DNA of 64,000 nt. Origin: Streptomyces violaceoruber (GTDB taxonomy: Bacteria; Actinomycetota; Actinomycetes; Streptomycetales; Streptomycetaceae). Below the pieces are notes generated by a model. The model saw only the letters and a program-made list of their open reading frames with translations, ran no database searches and was not told where the DNA came from. Positions within the stretch are counted from its first letter, which is position 1, and every line of letters starts with the position of its first letter. This document shows positions 1-8,082 of this stretch, one piece after another. The DNA is taken from contig NZ_CP137734.1 of assembly GCF_033406955.1 (NCBI RefSeq), positions 6,324,001-6,388,000 of the forward strand. The letters run 5' to 3'. The position numbers and the translations under genes are program-made.

Positions 1-282
1 GTCACCCTCGCCATGGGCTTCACCGGCACCGACAAGGACAACGGTCTGGTCGACCAGTTCGGCCTGGAGCTCGACGAACGGGGTAACATCGCCCGGGACG
101 CCGACTTCCAGACCAACGTGCCGGGTGTGTTCGTCGCCGGTGACGCCGGCCGCGGCCAGTCGCTCATCGTCTGGGCGATCGCCGAGGGCCGCTCGGCCGC
201 GCGCGGCGCCGACCGCTTCCTGACCGGGGCCAGCGACCTGCCGGCCCCGATCCGCCCGACGGACCGCGCCCTCGCGGTCTGA
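1..282 (+). CDS. gltD: Glutamate synthase (NADPH) small subunit, C-terminal end
   Basis: Only the last 93 codons are present; the gene enters from the left edge in frame 1 and ends with TGA. The visible part is the end of the FAD/NADPH oxidoreductase domain: the stretch NVPGVFVAGDAGRGQS followed by WAIAEGR is the conserved FAD-contacting segment of the GltD/AegA family. The subunit passes electrons from NADPH to the large subunit, which makes glutamate from glutamine and 2-oxoglutarate. The large subunit would be expected upstream, outside the window. A full-length paralog lies near the other end of the window (52859-54349), so two gltD-type genes sit about 53 kb apart. Confidence 0.93.
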   Translation, partial: VTLAMGFTGTDKDNGLVDQFGLELDERGNIARDADFQTNVPGVFVAGDAGRGQSLIVWAIAEGRSAARGADRFLTGASDLPAPIRPTDRALAV

Positions 283-361
283 CGGACGGGACGACCGCCC
301 CGACGGACGGGACAACCGCCCCGACGGGCGGGCAACCGTCCTGACGGACGGACAACCGAAG
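281..361. repeat. Four degenerate 19-22 bp tandem units after gltD
   Basis: Directly after the gltD stop codon the motif GACGGACGGGACAACCGCCC recurs four times with small changes (units near 281, 302, 323 and 343). It is not an obvious hairpin. It could act as a transcript 3' end or simply be a slippage product; no function is shown by the sequence. Confidence 0.6.
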
Positions 362-443
362 AACGTCCCGCACAAAGGCGTGCGGAACACTGATGGCGCC
401 TGCCCCGTCCCCGACCGGACCATGGGCAGGCGCTGTCGCATGC

Positions 444-1361
444 TCAGGGCACCCGGTAGGTGTCCCCGTACATCTCCCACACCAGCGGCGTCGCCAGCTT
501 CAGGTTCCCGGCCGTCAGGAACCGGCGCTGGGCCGTGTCGACGCGGGAGGTGTCGATGCCCGGCCGCTTGGCCTCCATGGCCTGCTTGCGGACGTCCAGG
601 AAGGTCTCCAGGTAGGCCTTCTCGGAGCCGCCCTGCCCCGGCGTCCTCGCCTCGGCCATGGCCCGCTCGCGCAGCCCGTAGAAGCCCTCGGCGTCGGTGT
701 CGGGTCCGTGGAAGACCATCGCGTCGTAGTAGACGAACTGGCCCAGCGTGCCCAGGCCGTCCAGCTTGGCCAGGCGCACCGCCGGTTCGAAGTAGACCCG
801 GTCGCGCTCCGCCTCCTGGGCCGCGCGGAACGCCGGGACCTCGGCCTCCGCCTTCCAGGCCGCCGTGAAGCCCGGGTCCAGGCCCTCGTGGGAGTCGCTG
901 CCGTCCACCTCGCGCAGGGCGGGCAGGTACTCCGCCAGTCCGTTGTCCGGGTGGTCCTCGGTGTAGCGCTCGACCAGCATGAGCAGGTCGTGGGTGCCGG
1001 TGCAGAAGCCGATGATGCCGGCGGTGTACCCGTCGCCGTCGCCGACGTCTTCGATGCTGCCGTAGGCGGTGCGCCACTTCGTGGTCGAGTTCTCGGCACT
1101 GGACACGAGCTGCTGGGCCAGCTCCTTCTTGGCCGGTGCGGCGAGCCCCGGCGGCAGGTCGGCGATGAGTGCGTCGTCCGCCTCCCGCTCCCGCTCGGCC
1201 CGGTCCTTGGCGTCGTCGCGGTCCGACCGGGCGGTGGCCGAGGACGACGAGGAGGCGGCCGCGGTGTCCGCCGGGTCCGCCGAGTCGTCCGGCACGGCGA
1301 AGTACACGCCCGCGGCGATCACGGGAAGCGCCCCGAGGAGCAGCACTCCGGCACGTTTCAT
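444..1361 (-). CDS. csn: Chitosanase, glycoside hydrolase family 46, membrane-anchored or secreted
   Basis: A 305-residue protein. Residues 1-22 form a positively charged start plus a hydrophobic segment (signal peptide or anchor), followed by a Ser/Ala and charged linker to about residue 65. The catalytic domain then begins. E90 (in SSAENS) and D108 (in IEDVGDGDGYT) are 18 residues apart, matching the general acid and base pair of the well-studied Streptomyces N174 enzyme (E22/D40). The motif GIIGFCTGT is also typical of GH46. It should hydrolyse chitosan outside the membrane. The ATG used here has GAGGTG upstream and starts 13 nt after the stop of the rhomboid gene, so the two are probably co-transcribed. 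No cleavage site is certain, so anchoring versus release is open. Confidence 0.9.
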   Translation of the reverse strand: MKRAGVLLLGALPVIAAGVYFAVPDDSADPADTAAASSSSSATARSDRDDAKDRAEREREADDALIADLPPGLAAPAKKELAQQLVSSAENSTTKWRTAYGSIEDVGDGDGYTAGIIGFCTGTHDLLMLVERYTEDHPDNGLAEYLPALREVDGSDSHEGLDPGFTAAWKAEAEVPAFRAAQEAERDRVYFEPAVRLAKLDGLGTLGQFVYYDAMVFHGPDTDAEGFYGLRERAMAEARTPGQGGSEKAYLETFLDVRKQAMEAKRPGIDTSRVDTAQRRFLTAGNLKLATPLVWEMYGDTYRVP

Positions 1362-1374
1362 TGGGGGACACCTC

Positions 1375-2310
1375 TCATAGGGGAACACTTCCGCCGGTCA
1401 GTTCCGACACCTTCACCGCCGCCGTCACCGCCAGCAGCACCACCAGCGCGGCACCGGCGCCGGCCTGCACCGCCGCCCGGCGTCCGTCCCGGGGCGCGTA
1501 CCCGTAGGCCAGGGCCAGCGCGCCGCCCACCAGCAGGCCGCCGAGATGACCCTGCCACGAGGTGAACCAGGCGGACACCACCAGCCACAGCAGCAGCCCG
1601 GCCATGAAACGGTTGACCCGCCCCATCTCGGCGCCGAGCCTGCGGTGCAGCACGTAGTACGCGGCCCCCACGCCGAAGACCGCACCGGACGCGCCGACCG
1701 AGGCCTGCCAGGGATCGGCGAGGACCAGTTCCAGTACGGAACCGCCGAGCGCCGACAGCAGGTACAGGACGGCGAAGCGGGTCCGGCCCAGCATCAGCTC
1801 CACCACCCGCCCCAACTGCCACAGCACGACCATGTTCATCGTGATGTGCAGAAGTCCGAACGTGCCCTCGAAGGGCGACTGGTGAAGGAAGGCGCCGGTG
1901 AGCATCCGCTCCCACTCGCCCCCGGCGACACCCTCCACCCGCAGGGGTCCGGAGCTGAGGAACACGCCGTCGCCGGTCAGGGGAGTGCCGTCAGGAGCGA
2001 CCAGCCGCGAACCCACCATGGCGAACCGGTCCACGAGCTCCGGCCGCACCAGCTCCGCCAGGTACGCCAGCACGTTCAGCGCGAACAGCACGTACGTCAC
2101 CACGGGCGTCGTCGAGATCCTGCCCCCGGCGATGGTCCGGGCCCGCCGGACCGACCGCGCCCCTTCCCGCACGCACTCCGGGCACTGGTGGCCGACGGGC
2201 GCCGTACGCATGCAGTCCGGGCAGATGTACCGCTCGCAGCGGGTGCAGCGTACGTGGCACTCCACCGCGGGATGGCGGTAGCAGGTGGTGGCGGTGGACT
2301 CGGAATCCAC
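1375..2310 (-). CDS. Rhomboid-family intramembrane serine protease with N-terminal zinc finger
   Basis: 311 residues from a GTG start preceded by GAGGAG. Residues 10-46 carry a Cys/His-rich B-box-like zinc finger (C10, H13, C22, C25, C30, C33, H41, C43, C46). The rest is a rhomboid domain with about six or seven membrane segments. The catalytic serine is S208 in GASGAVFG, and H255 in WQGHLGG is its partner; H155 and N159 (HITMN) fit the oxyanion-side motif. The family cleaves transmembrane helices of other proteins; the substrate here is unknown. It lies directly upstream of the chitosanase gene, which has an N-terminal membrane segment, so a processing link is possible but only inferred. Confidence 0.92.
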   Translation of the reverse strand: MDSESTATTCYRHPAVECHVRCTRCERYICPDCMRTAPVGHQCPECVREGARSVRRARTIAGGRISTTPVVTYVLFALNVLAYLAELVRPELVDRFAMVGSRLVAPDGTPLTGDGVFLSSGPLRVEGVAGGEWERMLTGAFLHQSPFEGTFGLLHITMNMVVLWQLGRVVELMLGRTRFAVLYLLSALGGSVLELVLADPWQASVGASGAVFGVGAAYYVLHRRLGAEMGRVNRFMAGLLLWLVVSAWFTSWQGHLGGLLVGGALALAYGYAPRDGRRAAVQAGAGAALVVLLAVTAAVKVSELTGGSVPL

Positions 2311-2415
2311 AGGGCCGGCTCCTCGGGACGGTCGGACGGTGAGCCGGTGGGGACGGCGGCGAACAAAATAGCGAATGCCGGGGGACCGGCCGAGCGGCGG
2401 GGGTGCGCCGTGCCG

Positions 2416-2421
2416 TAGCCT
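2416..2421 (+). promoter_or_regulatory. Possible -10 box (TAGCCT) for the VWA gene
   Basis: TAGCCT lies about 44 nt before the ATG at 2465 and would give a leader of roughly 35 nt that includes the GGGGGAG ribosome binding site. No clear -35 was seen. Confidence 0.35.
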
Positions 2422-2464
2422 CGGCACCCGGATGCCGCAGGGCAGGGGTGACGGGGGAGTCCGT

Positions 2465-3190
2465 ATGGCCGCGATCAGTCTCACCAAGGTGCGGGAGACG
2501 GCGCCCGCGCTGGTCGATCTGTACAAGACCGCCGGGGTGTCGCTCACCAAGCACGGCATGGCGGGGACCCGGGCCGCGGTCTACCTCGTCGTCGACTACT
2601 CCGGCTCGATGAAGCCGTACTACAAGGACGGCAGCGTGCAGGCGCTTGCCGACCGGGTGCTGAGCCTGTCCGCCCACCTCGACGACGACGGCATCGTGCC
2701 GGTGGTGTTCTTCTCCACCGACGTCGACGCCGTCACCGAGATCGCGCTCGCCGACCACCAGGGCCGGATCGAGCGGATCGTGGCCGGGCTCGGGCACATG
2801 GGCAAGACCAGTTACCACCTGGCCATGGACGCCGTCATCGACCACTACCTGGACAGCGGCGCCCGCCACCCCGCGCTGGTCGTCTTCCAGACCGACGGCG
2901 GTCCGATCAACCGGCTCGCCGCCGAGCGCTACCTGTGCAAGGCGGCCCCGCTGCCGCTGTTCTGGCAGTTCGTCGGCTTCGGCGACCCGGACAGCCGCCA
3001 GTTCGAGTACCTGCGCAAGCTGGACGAACTCGCGGTGCCCGGCAAGCGGGTGATCGACAACGCCGGGTTCTTCCACGCGGGCCGCGACCCGCGCAAGGTG
3101 ACCGACGCCGAGCTGTACGACCGGCTGGTGGGCGAGTTCCCCCAGTGGCTGGCGGCCGCACGCGCCCAGGGGATCGCGCGGCCCTCCTGA
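2465..3190 (+). CDS. VWA-domain protein, tellurium-resistance-associated (TerF/TerY-like) type
   Basis: 241 residues; the chosen ATG has GGGGGAG six bases upstream. The segment VSLTKHG near residue 26 is the typical lead-in of Ter-associated VWA proteins. The MIDAS metal-binding motif is DYSGSM (about residues 44-49), followed by a conserved threonine region and FQTDGGP, which carries the later MIDAS aspartate. The family binds a divalent cation and is usually part of Ter or ATPase-chaperone complexes in the cytoplasm. No other ter genes are nearby, so its partner is unknown. The stop codon opens a triple 14-bp repeat. Confidence 0.85.
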   Translation: MAAISLTKVRETAPALVDLYKTAGVSLTKHGMAGTRAAVYLVVDYSGSMKPYYKDGSVQALADRVLSLSAHLDDDGIVPVVFFSTDVDAVTEIALADHQGRIERIVAGLGHMGKTSYHLAMDAVIDHYLDSGARHPALVVFQTDGGPINRLAAERYLCKAAPLPLFWQFVGFGDPDSRQFEYLRKLDELAVPGKRVIDNAGFFHAGRDPRKVTDAELYDRLVGEFPQWLAAARAQGIARPS

Positions 3191-3229
3191 AGGCGCCCGG
3201 GTGAAGGCGCCCGGGTGAAGGCGCCCGCG
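3188..3229 (+). repeat. Three 14-bp tandem repeats that place TGA in all three frames
   Basis: TGAAGGCGCCCGGG is repeated at 3188, 3202 and (last bases changed) 3216. The first TGA is the stop codon of the VWA gene. Because the unit is 14 bp long, the three TGA triplets fall in three different frames, so no plus-strand frame can read through. It sits between two convergent genes. Confidence 0.75.
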
Positions 3230-3237
3230 CGCGGCGG

Positions 3238-3867
3238 TCAGTGCCGCAGGGAGAAGCCCAGCACCACCCGGGCGGACACCTCCACCGCGCCCGGAGCCAG
3301 CGCGCCGGGCGGGCCGCCGGCCGCCGAGGCCCGGAACGCGGCGACGGGCTCCGCCTCCACGTCCTGGATGTGCAGCACCGGCCCCAGCCGCGCGTCCGCC
3401 GCCTCCGCGTACACCTGGGCCTTGCGGCGGGCCGCGGCCACCGCCCGGCGCCGTGCCTCGTCGAGCAGCGCCGGCCGGTCGCGCACGTCGAACTCCACGC
3501 CGTCGATCCGGTGCGCGCCCGCGTCGACCACGTCCGCGATCAGCCGCTCGAGGTCGTCCAGCGCCCCGGTCTCCACCGCGTACGAGGCCTGGCACCGGTA
3601 TCCGAGCAGCGTCCGGCCACGGGCGTGACCGTCGTACTCCGAGCTGAGGCCCAGCCGGGAGCCCGACACCGAGGCGTCCGGCACACCGTGCCGCCGCAGC
3701 ACCTCCCGCAACCGGGCCACGGCCTCCCCGGCCCGCTGGAAGGCCTGCTCCGGCGACGGTTCCAGCACGTCCACCGCCGGCCGCACCCGAGCGAGCGACG
3801 GCTCGGCCCGCACCGCGCCCGAGCCGAACACGCTGATGCCCCACGGTTCTTCGATGGCCTGTGTCAT
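3238..3867 (-). CDS. SIMPL-domain (DUF541) protein
   Basis: 209 residues starting MTQAIEEPWGISVFGSGAVRAEP, which is the usual opening beta strand of the SIMPL family. The central part has the family pattern of a helix with paired Arg/Ala residues (EARRRAVAAARRKAQVYA) followed by a strand. The family folds into a donut-like oligomer in some bacteria; its role is poorly known and often linked to the envelope. No signal peptide is seen here, so this copy is probably cytoplasmic. It converges with the VWA gene. Confidence 0.85.
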   Translation of the reverse strand: MTQAIEEPWGISVFGSGAVRAEPSLARVRPAVDVLEPSPEQAFQRAGEAVARLREVLRRHGVPDASVSGSRLGLSSEYDGHARGRTLLGYRCQASYAVETGALDDLERLIADVVDAGAHRIDGVEFDVRDRPALLDEARRRAVAAARRKAQVYAEAADARLGPVLHIQDVEAEPVAAFRASAAGGPPGALAPGAVEVSARVVLGFSLRH

Positions 3868-3907
3868 AAGGGCATTGAAGCAGCGGCCCCGCCCCCCGCG
3901 CGGCGAC

Positions 3908-4807
3908 TTACGTGTCGCACTCCAGCACTGTCCGGCACAGCCCGCACCGCGCCCGGACCCGCCCCCGCACCGGCACCCTGATCCGCTGGTGGCAGGTCGG
4001 GCAGGGGAACGACACCCGGAGCTGTCCGGGCGGCTGGGCGGTGAAGGAGTAGGGGTCGCCGGCCGCCGCGGCCCCGGCGGCGTGCGGGTCCTCAGCGTGC
4101 CGGCGGTCCCGGGCGTAGCGGCGGCGGCCCGCCCAGCCGGCCGCGGTCAGCGGCGGCTGCTGCCCGTCCCGGCGCGCCCGCGCCAGGCCCTTGCCGTACG
4201 CCGTGTAGGCCTGCGGACTCGTGAACCACACCGACGGGTCCTCGCCGAACAGCAGCGCCCGCTTCGCCAGCACGTAACCGAACTCCTCCGGCGTCAGGTA
4301 CCCCAGCTTCTGCGAGGTCGCCGCGTCCTCCCGGTAGGCGTCGAGGAGCAGCCAGCCGGCGCCCAGGTACGTCGTCGCCGTGTCGGTGAGGATCTCGTTG
4401 TCCCGGGTGGAGGGGAAGGCCAGGTCGAGGCGGTGCAGGTACACGTGCATCACCTCGTGCGCGAGGGCCGCGCCGATGTCCCGGCGATGGGTGCGGAAGC
4501 GGTCGTTCAGCTCGATGAAGTACTCCGGGCCCGCCGTGAGTTCCACGTTCGCCGCGTGGGTCATCTCGCGGAAGGAGACGATCATGCGGGCGTCGGGCAG
4601 CCGGTAGTGCCGCACCAGCTCGTGGGCCACCCGCTGGGTGCCCAGGTACAGGTCGTCCGTGTCGCAGAACGCCACGTCCACCGGGGCCACACTGGCCGAG
4701 AACGTCCGGACGGTGTCGTACGACAACCGCCGGTACAGCGCCGTGACCGCCGCCCGCACCGTCTCCAGGTGCGGGAACCCGTGCTCGACCGGTCCGCCGT
4801 TCGCCAC
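3908..4807 (-). CDS. Zinc metallopeptidase-like protein with C-terminal zinc ribbon
   Basis: 299 residues from GTG with a GGGGG stretch upstream; a longer GTG start at 4870 is possible but would begin inside a likely -10 box (TACAGT near 4855). The motif HEVMH (H117, E118, H121) is a gluzincin/metzincin-type zinc site, within a region of conserved acidic residues. The C-terminal 30 residues have two CxxC pairs (CPTC and CGLC), a zinc ribbon. Central residues 150-215 are helical. The substrate is unknown. The protein lacks a signal peptide and is expected in the cytoplasm. The upstream DNA carries a 14-bp direct repeat containing GTTCAGG. Confidence 0.7.
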   Translation of the reverse strand: MANGGPVEHGFPHLETVRAAVTALYRRLSYDTVRTFSASVAPVDVAFCDTDDLYLGTQRVAHELVRHYRLPDARMIVSFREMTHAANVELTAGPEYFIELNDRFRTHRRDIGAALAHEVMHVYLHRLDLAFPSTRDNEILTDTATTYLGAGWLLLDAYREDAATSQKLGYLTPEEFGYVLAKRALLFGEDPSVWFTSPQAYTAYGKGLARARRDGQQPPLTAAGWAGRRRYARDRRHAEDPHAAGAAAAGDPYSFTAQPPGQLRVSFPCPTCHQRIRVPVRGRVRARCGLCRTVLECDT

Positions 4808-4927
4808 GCCCGACCCCCAAGACGCCTGAACCCTGCCTCCTGAACCCTGCCCCCACTGTACGAGCCGCACGAGGACCGTACGCGGTTCAGCGCCTGAGAC
4901 GGTCTGCGACGACCGGGCCCCCGCCCG

Positions 4928-4933
4928 TAGGGT
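4928..4933 (+). promoter_or_regulatory. -10 box (TAGGGT) 8 nt before the chorismate mutase ATG
   Basis: TAGGGT fits the Streptomyces -10 consensus TANNNT. With 8 nt to the ATG and no Shine-Dalgarno sequence, transcription would begin at or next to the start codon, so a leaderless mRNA is likely. Confidence 0.55.
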
Positions 4934-4941
4934 GTGCGCCC

Positions 4942-5292
4942 ATGACCACCAGCAACACCGGTACCGGTGCCGTCGAACCCGCCGTCCGCGAGGAGCTGGC
5001 CCGGCTGCGGGACAGTATCGACAACATCGACGCGGCCGTCGTCCACATGCTCGCCGAGCGCTTCAAGTGCACCCAGCAGGTCGGCCACCTCAAGGCCCGC
5101 CACCAGCTGCCGCCCGCCGATCCGGCCCGCGAGGCCCAGCAGATCGCCCGGCTGCGCACCCTCGCCGAGAGCGCCAAGCTCGACCCGGCGTTCGCCGAGA
5201 AGTTCCTGAACTTCATCGTCGCCGAGGTGATCCACCACCACGAGCGCATCGCGGAGAGCAACGCCGCCGGCGGCGCACCGGCCACCGACTGA
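4942..5292 (+). CDS. aroQ: Chorismate mutase, AroQ class
   Basis: 116 residues, the normal size of a monofunctional AroQ domain. It converts chorismate to prephenate, the branch to phenylalanine and tyrosine, in the cytoplasm. Visible active-site features are the first-helix pattern LARLRDSIDNIDAAVVHMLAERF, here read as RDSIDNID then AERFK, and the KARHQLPPADPAREAQQIARL segment with its Lys and Arg ligands. It is close to the actinobacterial secondary type rather than a fusion with prephenate dehydratase. It probably starts without a leader (see the -10 box) and ends at a strong hairpin. Confidence 0.93.
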   Translation: MTTSNTGTGAVEPAVREELARLRDSIDNIDAAVVHMLAERFKCTQQVGHLKARHQLPPADPAREAQQIARLRTLAESAKLDPAFAEKFLNFIVAEVIHHHERIAESNAAGGAPATD

Positions 5293-5298
5293 AACCGG

Positions 5299-5324
5299 GT
5301 GCGCCCCCGCCCACGGGGGCGCAC
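5299..5324 (+). terminator. Perfect 11-bp hairpin after chorismate mutase
   Basis: GTGCGCCCCCG and CGGGGGCGCAC are exact complements separated by four bases (CCCA). There is no T-run, which is usual for Streptomyces terminators. Confidence 0.8.
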
Positions 5325-5412
5325 GCCGGGGGAGTACGACGGCCGGAGCGGCGGACCGGACATACCGCGCGTACCGAACCGCCTCTGTGCCCTGCCCACC
5401 GCATCAGGCAGC

Positions 5413-7920
5413 ATGTCGTGCATGTCCGTACTGACGCGCGACGAAGCGCAGACCCGTTCCCGGCTCCTCGACGTCCACCACTACGCGATCGACCTCGATC
5501 TGACCCGTGGGGACGAGACCTTCGACTCCCGGACCGTGATCCGGTTCAGCGTCCGCGGCGACACGGCCGGCACGGACACGTTCGTCGAGGTCAAGCCCGC
5601 GGAGCTGCGCGCCGTCACCCTGGACGGACAGCCCCTGGACCCGGCCGCGCTCGACGAGAACCGGCTGGCGCTGAAGAACCTCGCACCCGGCGAGCACGAG
5701 CTGCGGGTCGACGCCGCCATGCGGTACTCCCGCACCGGCGAGGGCATGCACCGCTTCACCGACCCCAGCGACGGCGAGACCTACGTCTACACCCAGCTGT
5801 TCCTGGACGACGTCCAGCGGATCTACGCCGCCTTCGACCAGCCCGACCTCAAGGCCGTCTTCGACGTCGCCGTGACCGCCCCCGAGGGCTGGACCGTCCT
5901 CGCCAACGGCGTCACCGAGCACACCGGCGACGGCCGCTGGAAGGCCGCCACCACCCCGCCGATCTCCACCTACCTCGTGGCCGTCGCCGCCGGCCCCTGG
6001 CACTCCGTGCGCACCGAGCACCGCGGCCTGCCCTTCGGCATCCACTGCCGCCGCTCGCTCGCCCCGCACCTGGACGCCGACGCCGACGAACTCCTCGACG
6101 TCACCCGGGCCTGCTTCGACCGCTACCACGAGAAGTTCGACGAGCCCTACCCCTTCGACTCCTACGACCAGGCGTTCGTCCCCGAGTTCAACGCCGGCGC
6201 GATGGAGAACCCCGGCCTGGTCACCTTCCGCGACGAGTTCGTCTTCCGGTCCGCCGTCACCGACACCCAGCGCCAGACCCGCGCCATGGTCATCGCCCAC
6301 GAGATGGCGCACATGTGGTTCGGCGACCTCGTCACGCTGCGCTGGTGGGACGACATCTGGCTGAACGAGTCCTTCGCCGAGTACATGGGCTACCAGACCA
6401 CCGCCGAGGCCACCCGCTTCACCGACACCTGGACCGACTTCGGCGTCACCCGCAAGGCCTGGGGCTACGACGCCGACCAGCGCCCCTCCACCCACCCCGT
6501 GGCCCCCGAGAACGTCCAGGACACCGCCGCCGCCCTGCTCAACTTCGACGGCATCTCCTACGCCAAGGGCGCCTCCGCTCTGCGCCAGCTCGTCGCCTGG
6601 CTCGGCGAGAAGGACTTCCTGGCCGGCATCAACATCCACTTCGAGCGGCACAAGTTCGCCAACGCCTCCCTCGCCGACTTCATCGACTCCCTGGCCGCCG
6701 CCACCGACCGCGACGTCCACGCCTGGGCCGACGCCTGGCTGCGCACCACCGGCGTCGACACCCTCGTCCCGAGCGTCACCGGCGACAACGGCAGCCGCAC
6801 CCTCACCGTCCGGCACACCGGCGAGCGCCCCCACCGCATCGCCGTCGGCCTCTACGACCAGAACCCGGGCCACGAGGGCCGCCTCACCCCGCGCGAGCGC
6901 CTCGACCTCGACGTCCCCCAGGCCGACCCCCGGCCCATCGGCAAGCTCCCCGCCCTGGTCGTGCTCAACGACGGCGACCTGAGCTACGCCAAGGTCCGCT
7001 TCGACGCCGACTCCTTCCGGACCGTCCGCGAGAGCCTGTCCGGCCTGCCCGACCCGCTCACCCGGGCCGTCGTCTGGAACGCCCTCAGGGACGCCGTCCG
7101 CGACGGCGAACTCCCCGCCGCCACCTACCTCGAGATCGCCCGCGCCCACCTCCCGCACGAGAGCGACCTCGCGCTCGTCGACGGCGTCCTCGCCTTCGCC
7201 GCCGGCCAGATCGCCGACCGCTACGCCACCCCCGAGCAGCGGCCCGCCGCCCTGAACACCCTCGCCGACCTCTGCCGCGACCTCATCCGCCGCACCGAGG
7301 ACGGCGACCACCCCGGGCTGCGCCTGATCGCCGTACGGCACCGCATCGCGACGGCCGCCCACCCCGACACCATCGCCGCCTGGCTCGCCGACGGCACCGT
7401 GCCCGGCGGACCCGAACTCGACCCCGAGCTGCGCTGGCGCATCCTCACCCGGCTCGCCGTCCTCGGCGCCACCGACGAGGCCGCCATCGCCGCCGAGCTG
7501 GCGAACGACCCGAGCGCCACCGGCCAGGAGGGTGCCGCCCGCTGCCGCGCCGCGCTGCCGGACGCCGAGGCCAAGGCCCGCGCCTGGGAGGCCATGTTCG
7601 CCTCCGACGACCTCTCCAACTACCTGTTCACCGCCACCGCCCAGGGCTTCTGGCAGCCCGAACAGGCCGAGCTGGTCCGGGACTACGTACCGCGCTACTA
7701 CACCGAGGCCGTCGCGCTCGCCGCCCGCCGCGGCCCCGCCATGGCCGACGCCGCCGGCCGCTGGGCCTTCCCCGCCCACGCCGTCGACGCCGACACCCTC
7801 CGGCTCGGCCGCGAGTGCCTCGCCGACGCCGACCCGATCCCCGCCCTGCGCCGCAAGCTCACCGACCAGCTGGACGACCTGGCGCGCGCCCTGCGGGTAC
7901 GGGAGGCGCACACGGACTGA
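5413..7920 (+). CDS. pepN: Aminopeptidase N, M1 family
   Basis: About 835 residues; two ATG codons (5413 and 5422) are possible, and an AGG six bases before the first favours it. The enzyme removes N-terminal amino acids from peptides in the cytoplasm. The M1 signatures are clear: GAMEN near residue 262, and the zinc site HEMAH (H296, H300) with the third ligand E319 in WLNESFAEY exactly 18 residues later. The length and the C-terminal helical domain are normal for actinobacterial PepN. The gene stands alone, ending in a strong hairpin. Confidence 0.95.
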   Translation: MSCMSVLTRDEAQTRSRLLDVHHYAIDLDLTRGDETFDSRTVIRFSVRGDTAGTDTFVEVKPAELRAVTLDGQPLDPAALDENRLALKNLAPGEHELRVDAAMRYSRTGEGMHRFTDPSDGETYVYTQLFLDDVQRIYAAFDQPDLKAVFDVAVTAPEGWTVLANGVTEHTGDGRWKAATTPPISTYLVAVAAGPWHSVRTEHRGLPFGIHCRRSLAPHLDADADELLDVTRACFDRYHEKFDEPYPFDSYDQAFVPEFNAGAMENPGLVTFRDEFVFRSAVTDTQRQTRAMVIAHEMAHMWFGDLVTLRWWDDIWLNESFAEYMGYQTTAEATRFTDTWTDFGVTRKAWGYDADQRPSTHPVAPENVQDTAAALLNFDGISYAKGASALRQLVAWLGEKDFLAGINIHFERHKFANASLADFIDSLAAATDRDVHAWADAWLRTTGVDTLVPSVTGDNGSRTLTVRHTGERPHRIAVGLYDQNPGHEGRLTPRERLDLDVPQADPRPIGKLPALVVLNDGDLSYAKVRFDADSFRTVRESLSGLPDPLTRAVVWNALRDAVRDGELPAATYLEIARAHLPHESDLALVDGVLAFAAGQIADRYATPEQRPAALNTLADLCRDLIRRTEDGDHPGLRLIAVRHRIATAAHPDTIAAWLADGTVPGGPELDPELRWRILTRLAVLGATDEAAIAAELANDPSATGQEGAARCRAALPDAEAKARAWEAMFASDDLSNYLFTATAQGFWQPEQAELVRDYVPRYYTEAVALAARRGPAMADAAGRWAFPAHAVDADTLRLGRECLADADPIPALRRKLTDQLDDLARALRVREAHTD

Positions 7921-7929
7921 CCCGGCCGC

Positions 7930-7960
7930 GGCCGGCCCCCCGCGCCCGGCGGGGCCGGCC
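7930..7960 (+). terminator. 10-bp hairpin after pepN
   Basis: GGCCGGCCCC pairs perfectly with GGGGCCGGCC across an 11-base loop, 10 bases after the pepN stop codon. Confidence 0.75.
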
Positions 7961-8082
7961 GTGCCCCCGGTGGGGAGCCGCCGGGATACCCCTTTCGGGT
8001 TGTGATCACTGAGCTGTCCGGGCGTACACGCCCCCGCACGTGGAAGCTGGAACCCCAGCTCCCCGTGCCCGGAGGACAGCTC

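Noticed and set aside
7961..8082. Iron box (IdeR/DmdR operator) before the decarboxylase/hydroxylase pair
   Set aside because: No TTAGGTTAGGCTAACCTAA-like palindrome is present; only a short GTGATCAC palindrome at 8000, too little to claim.
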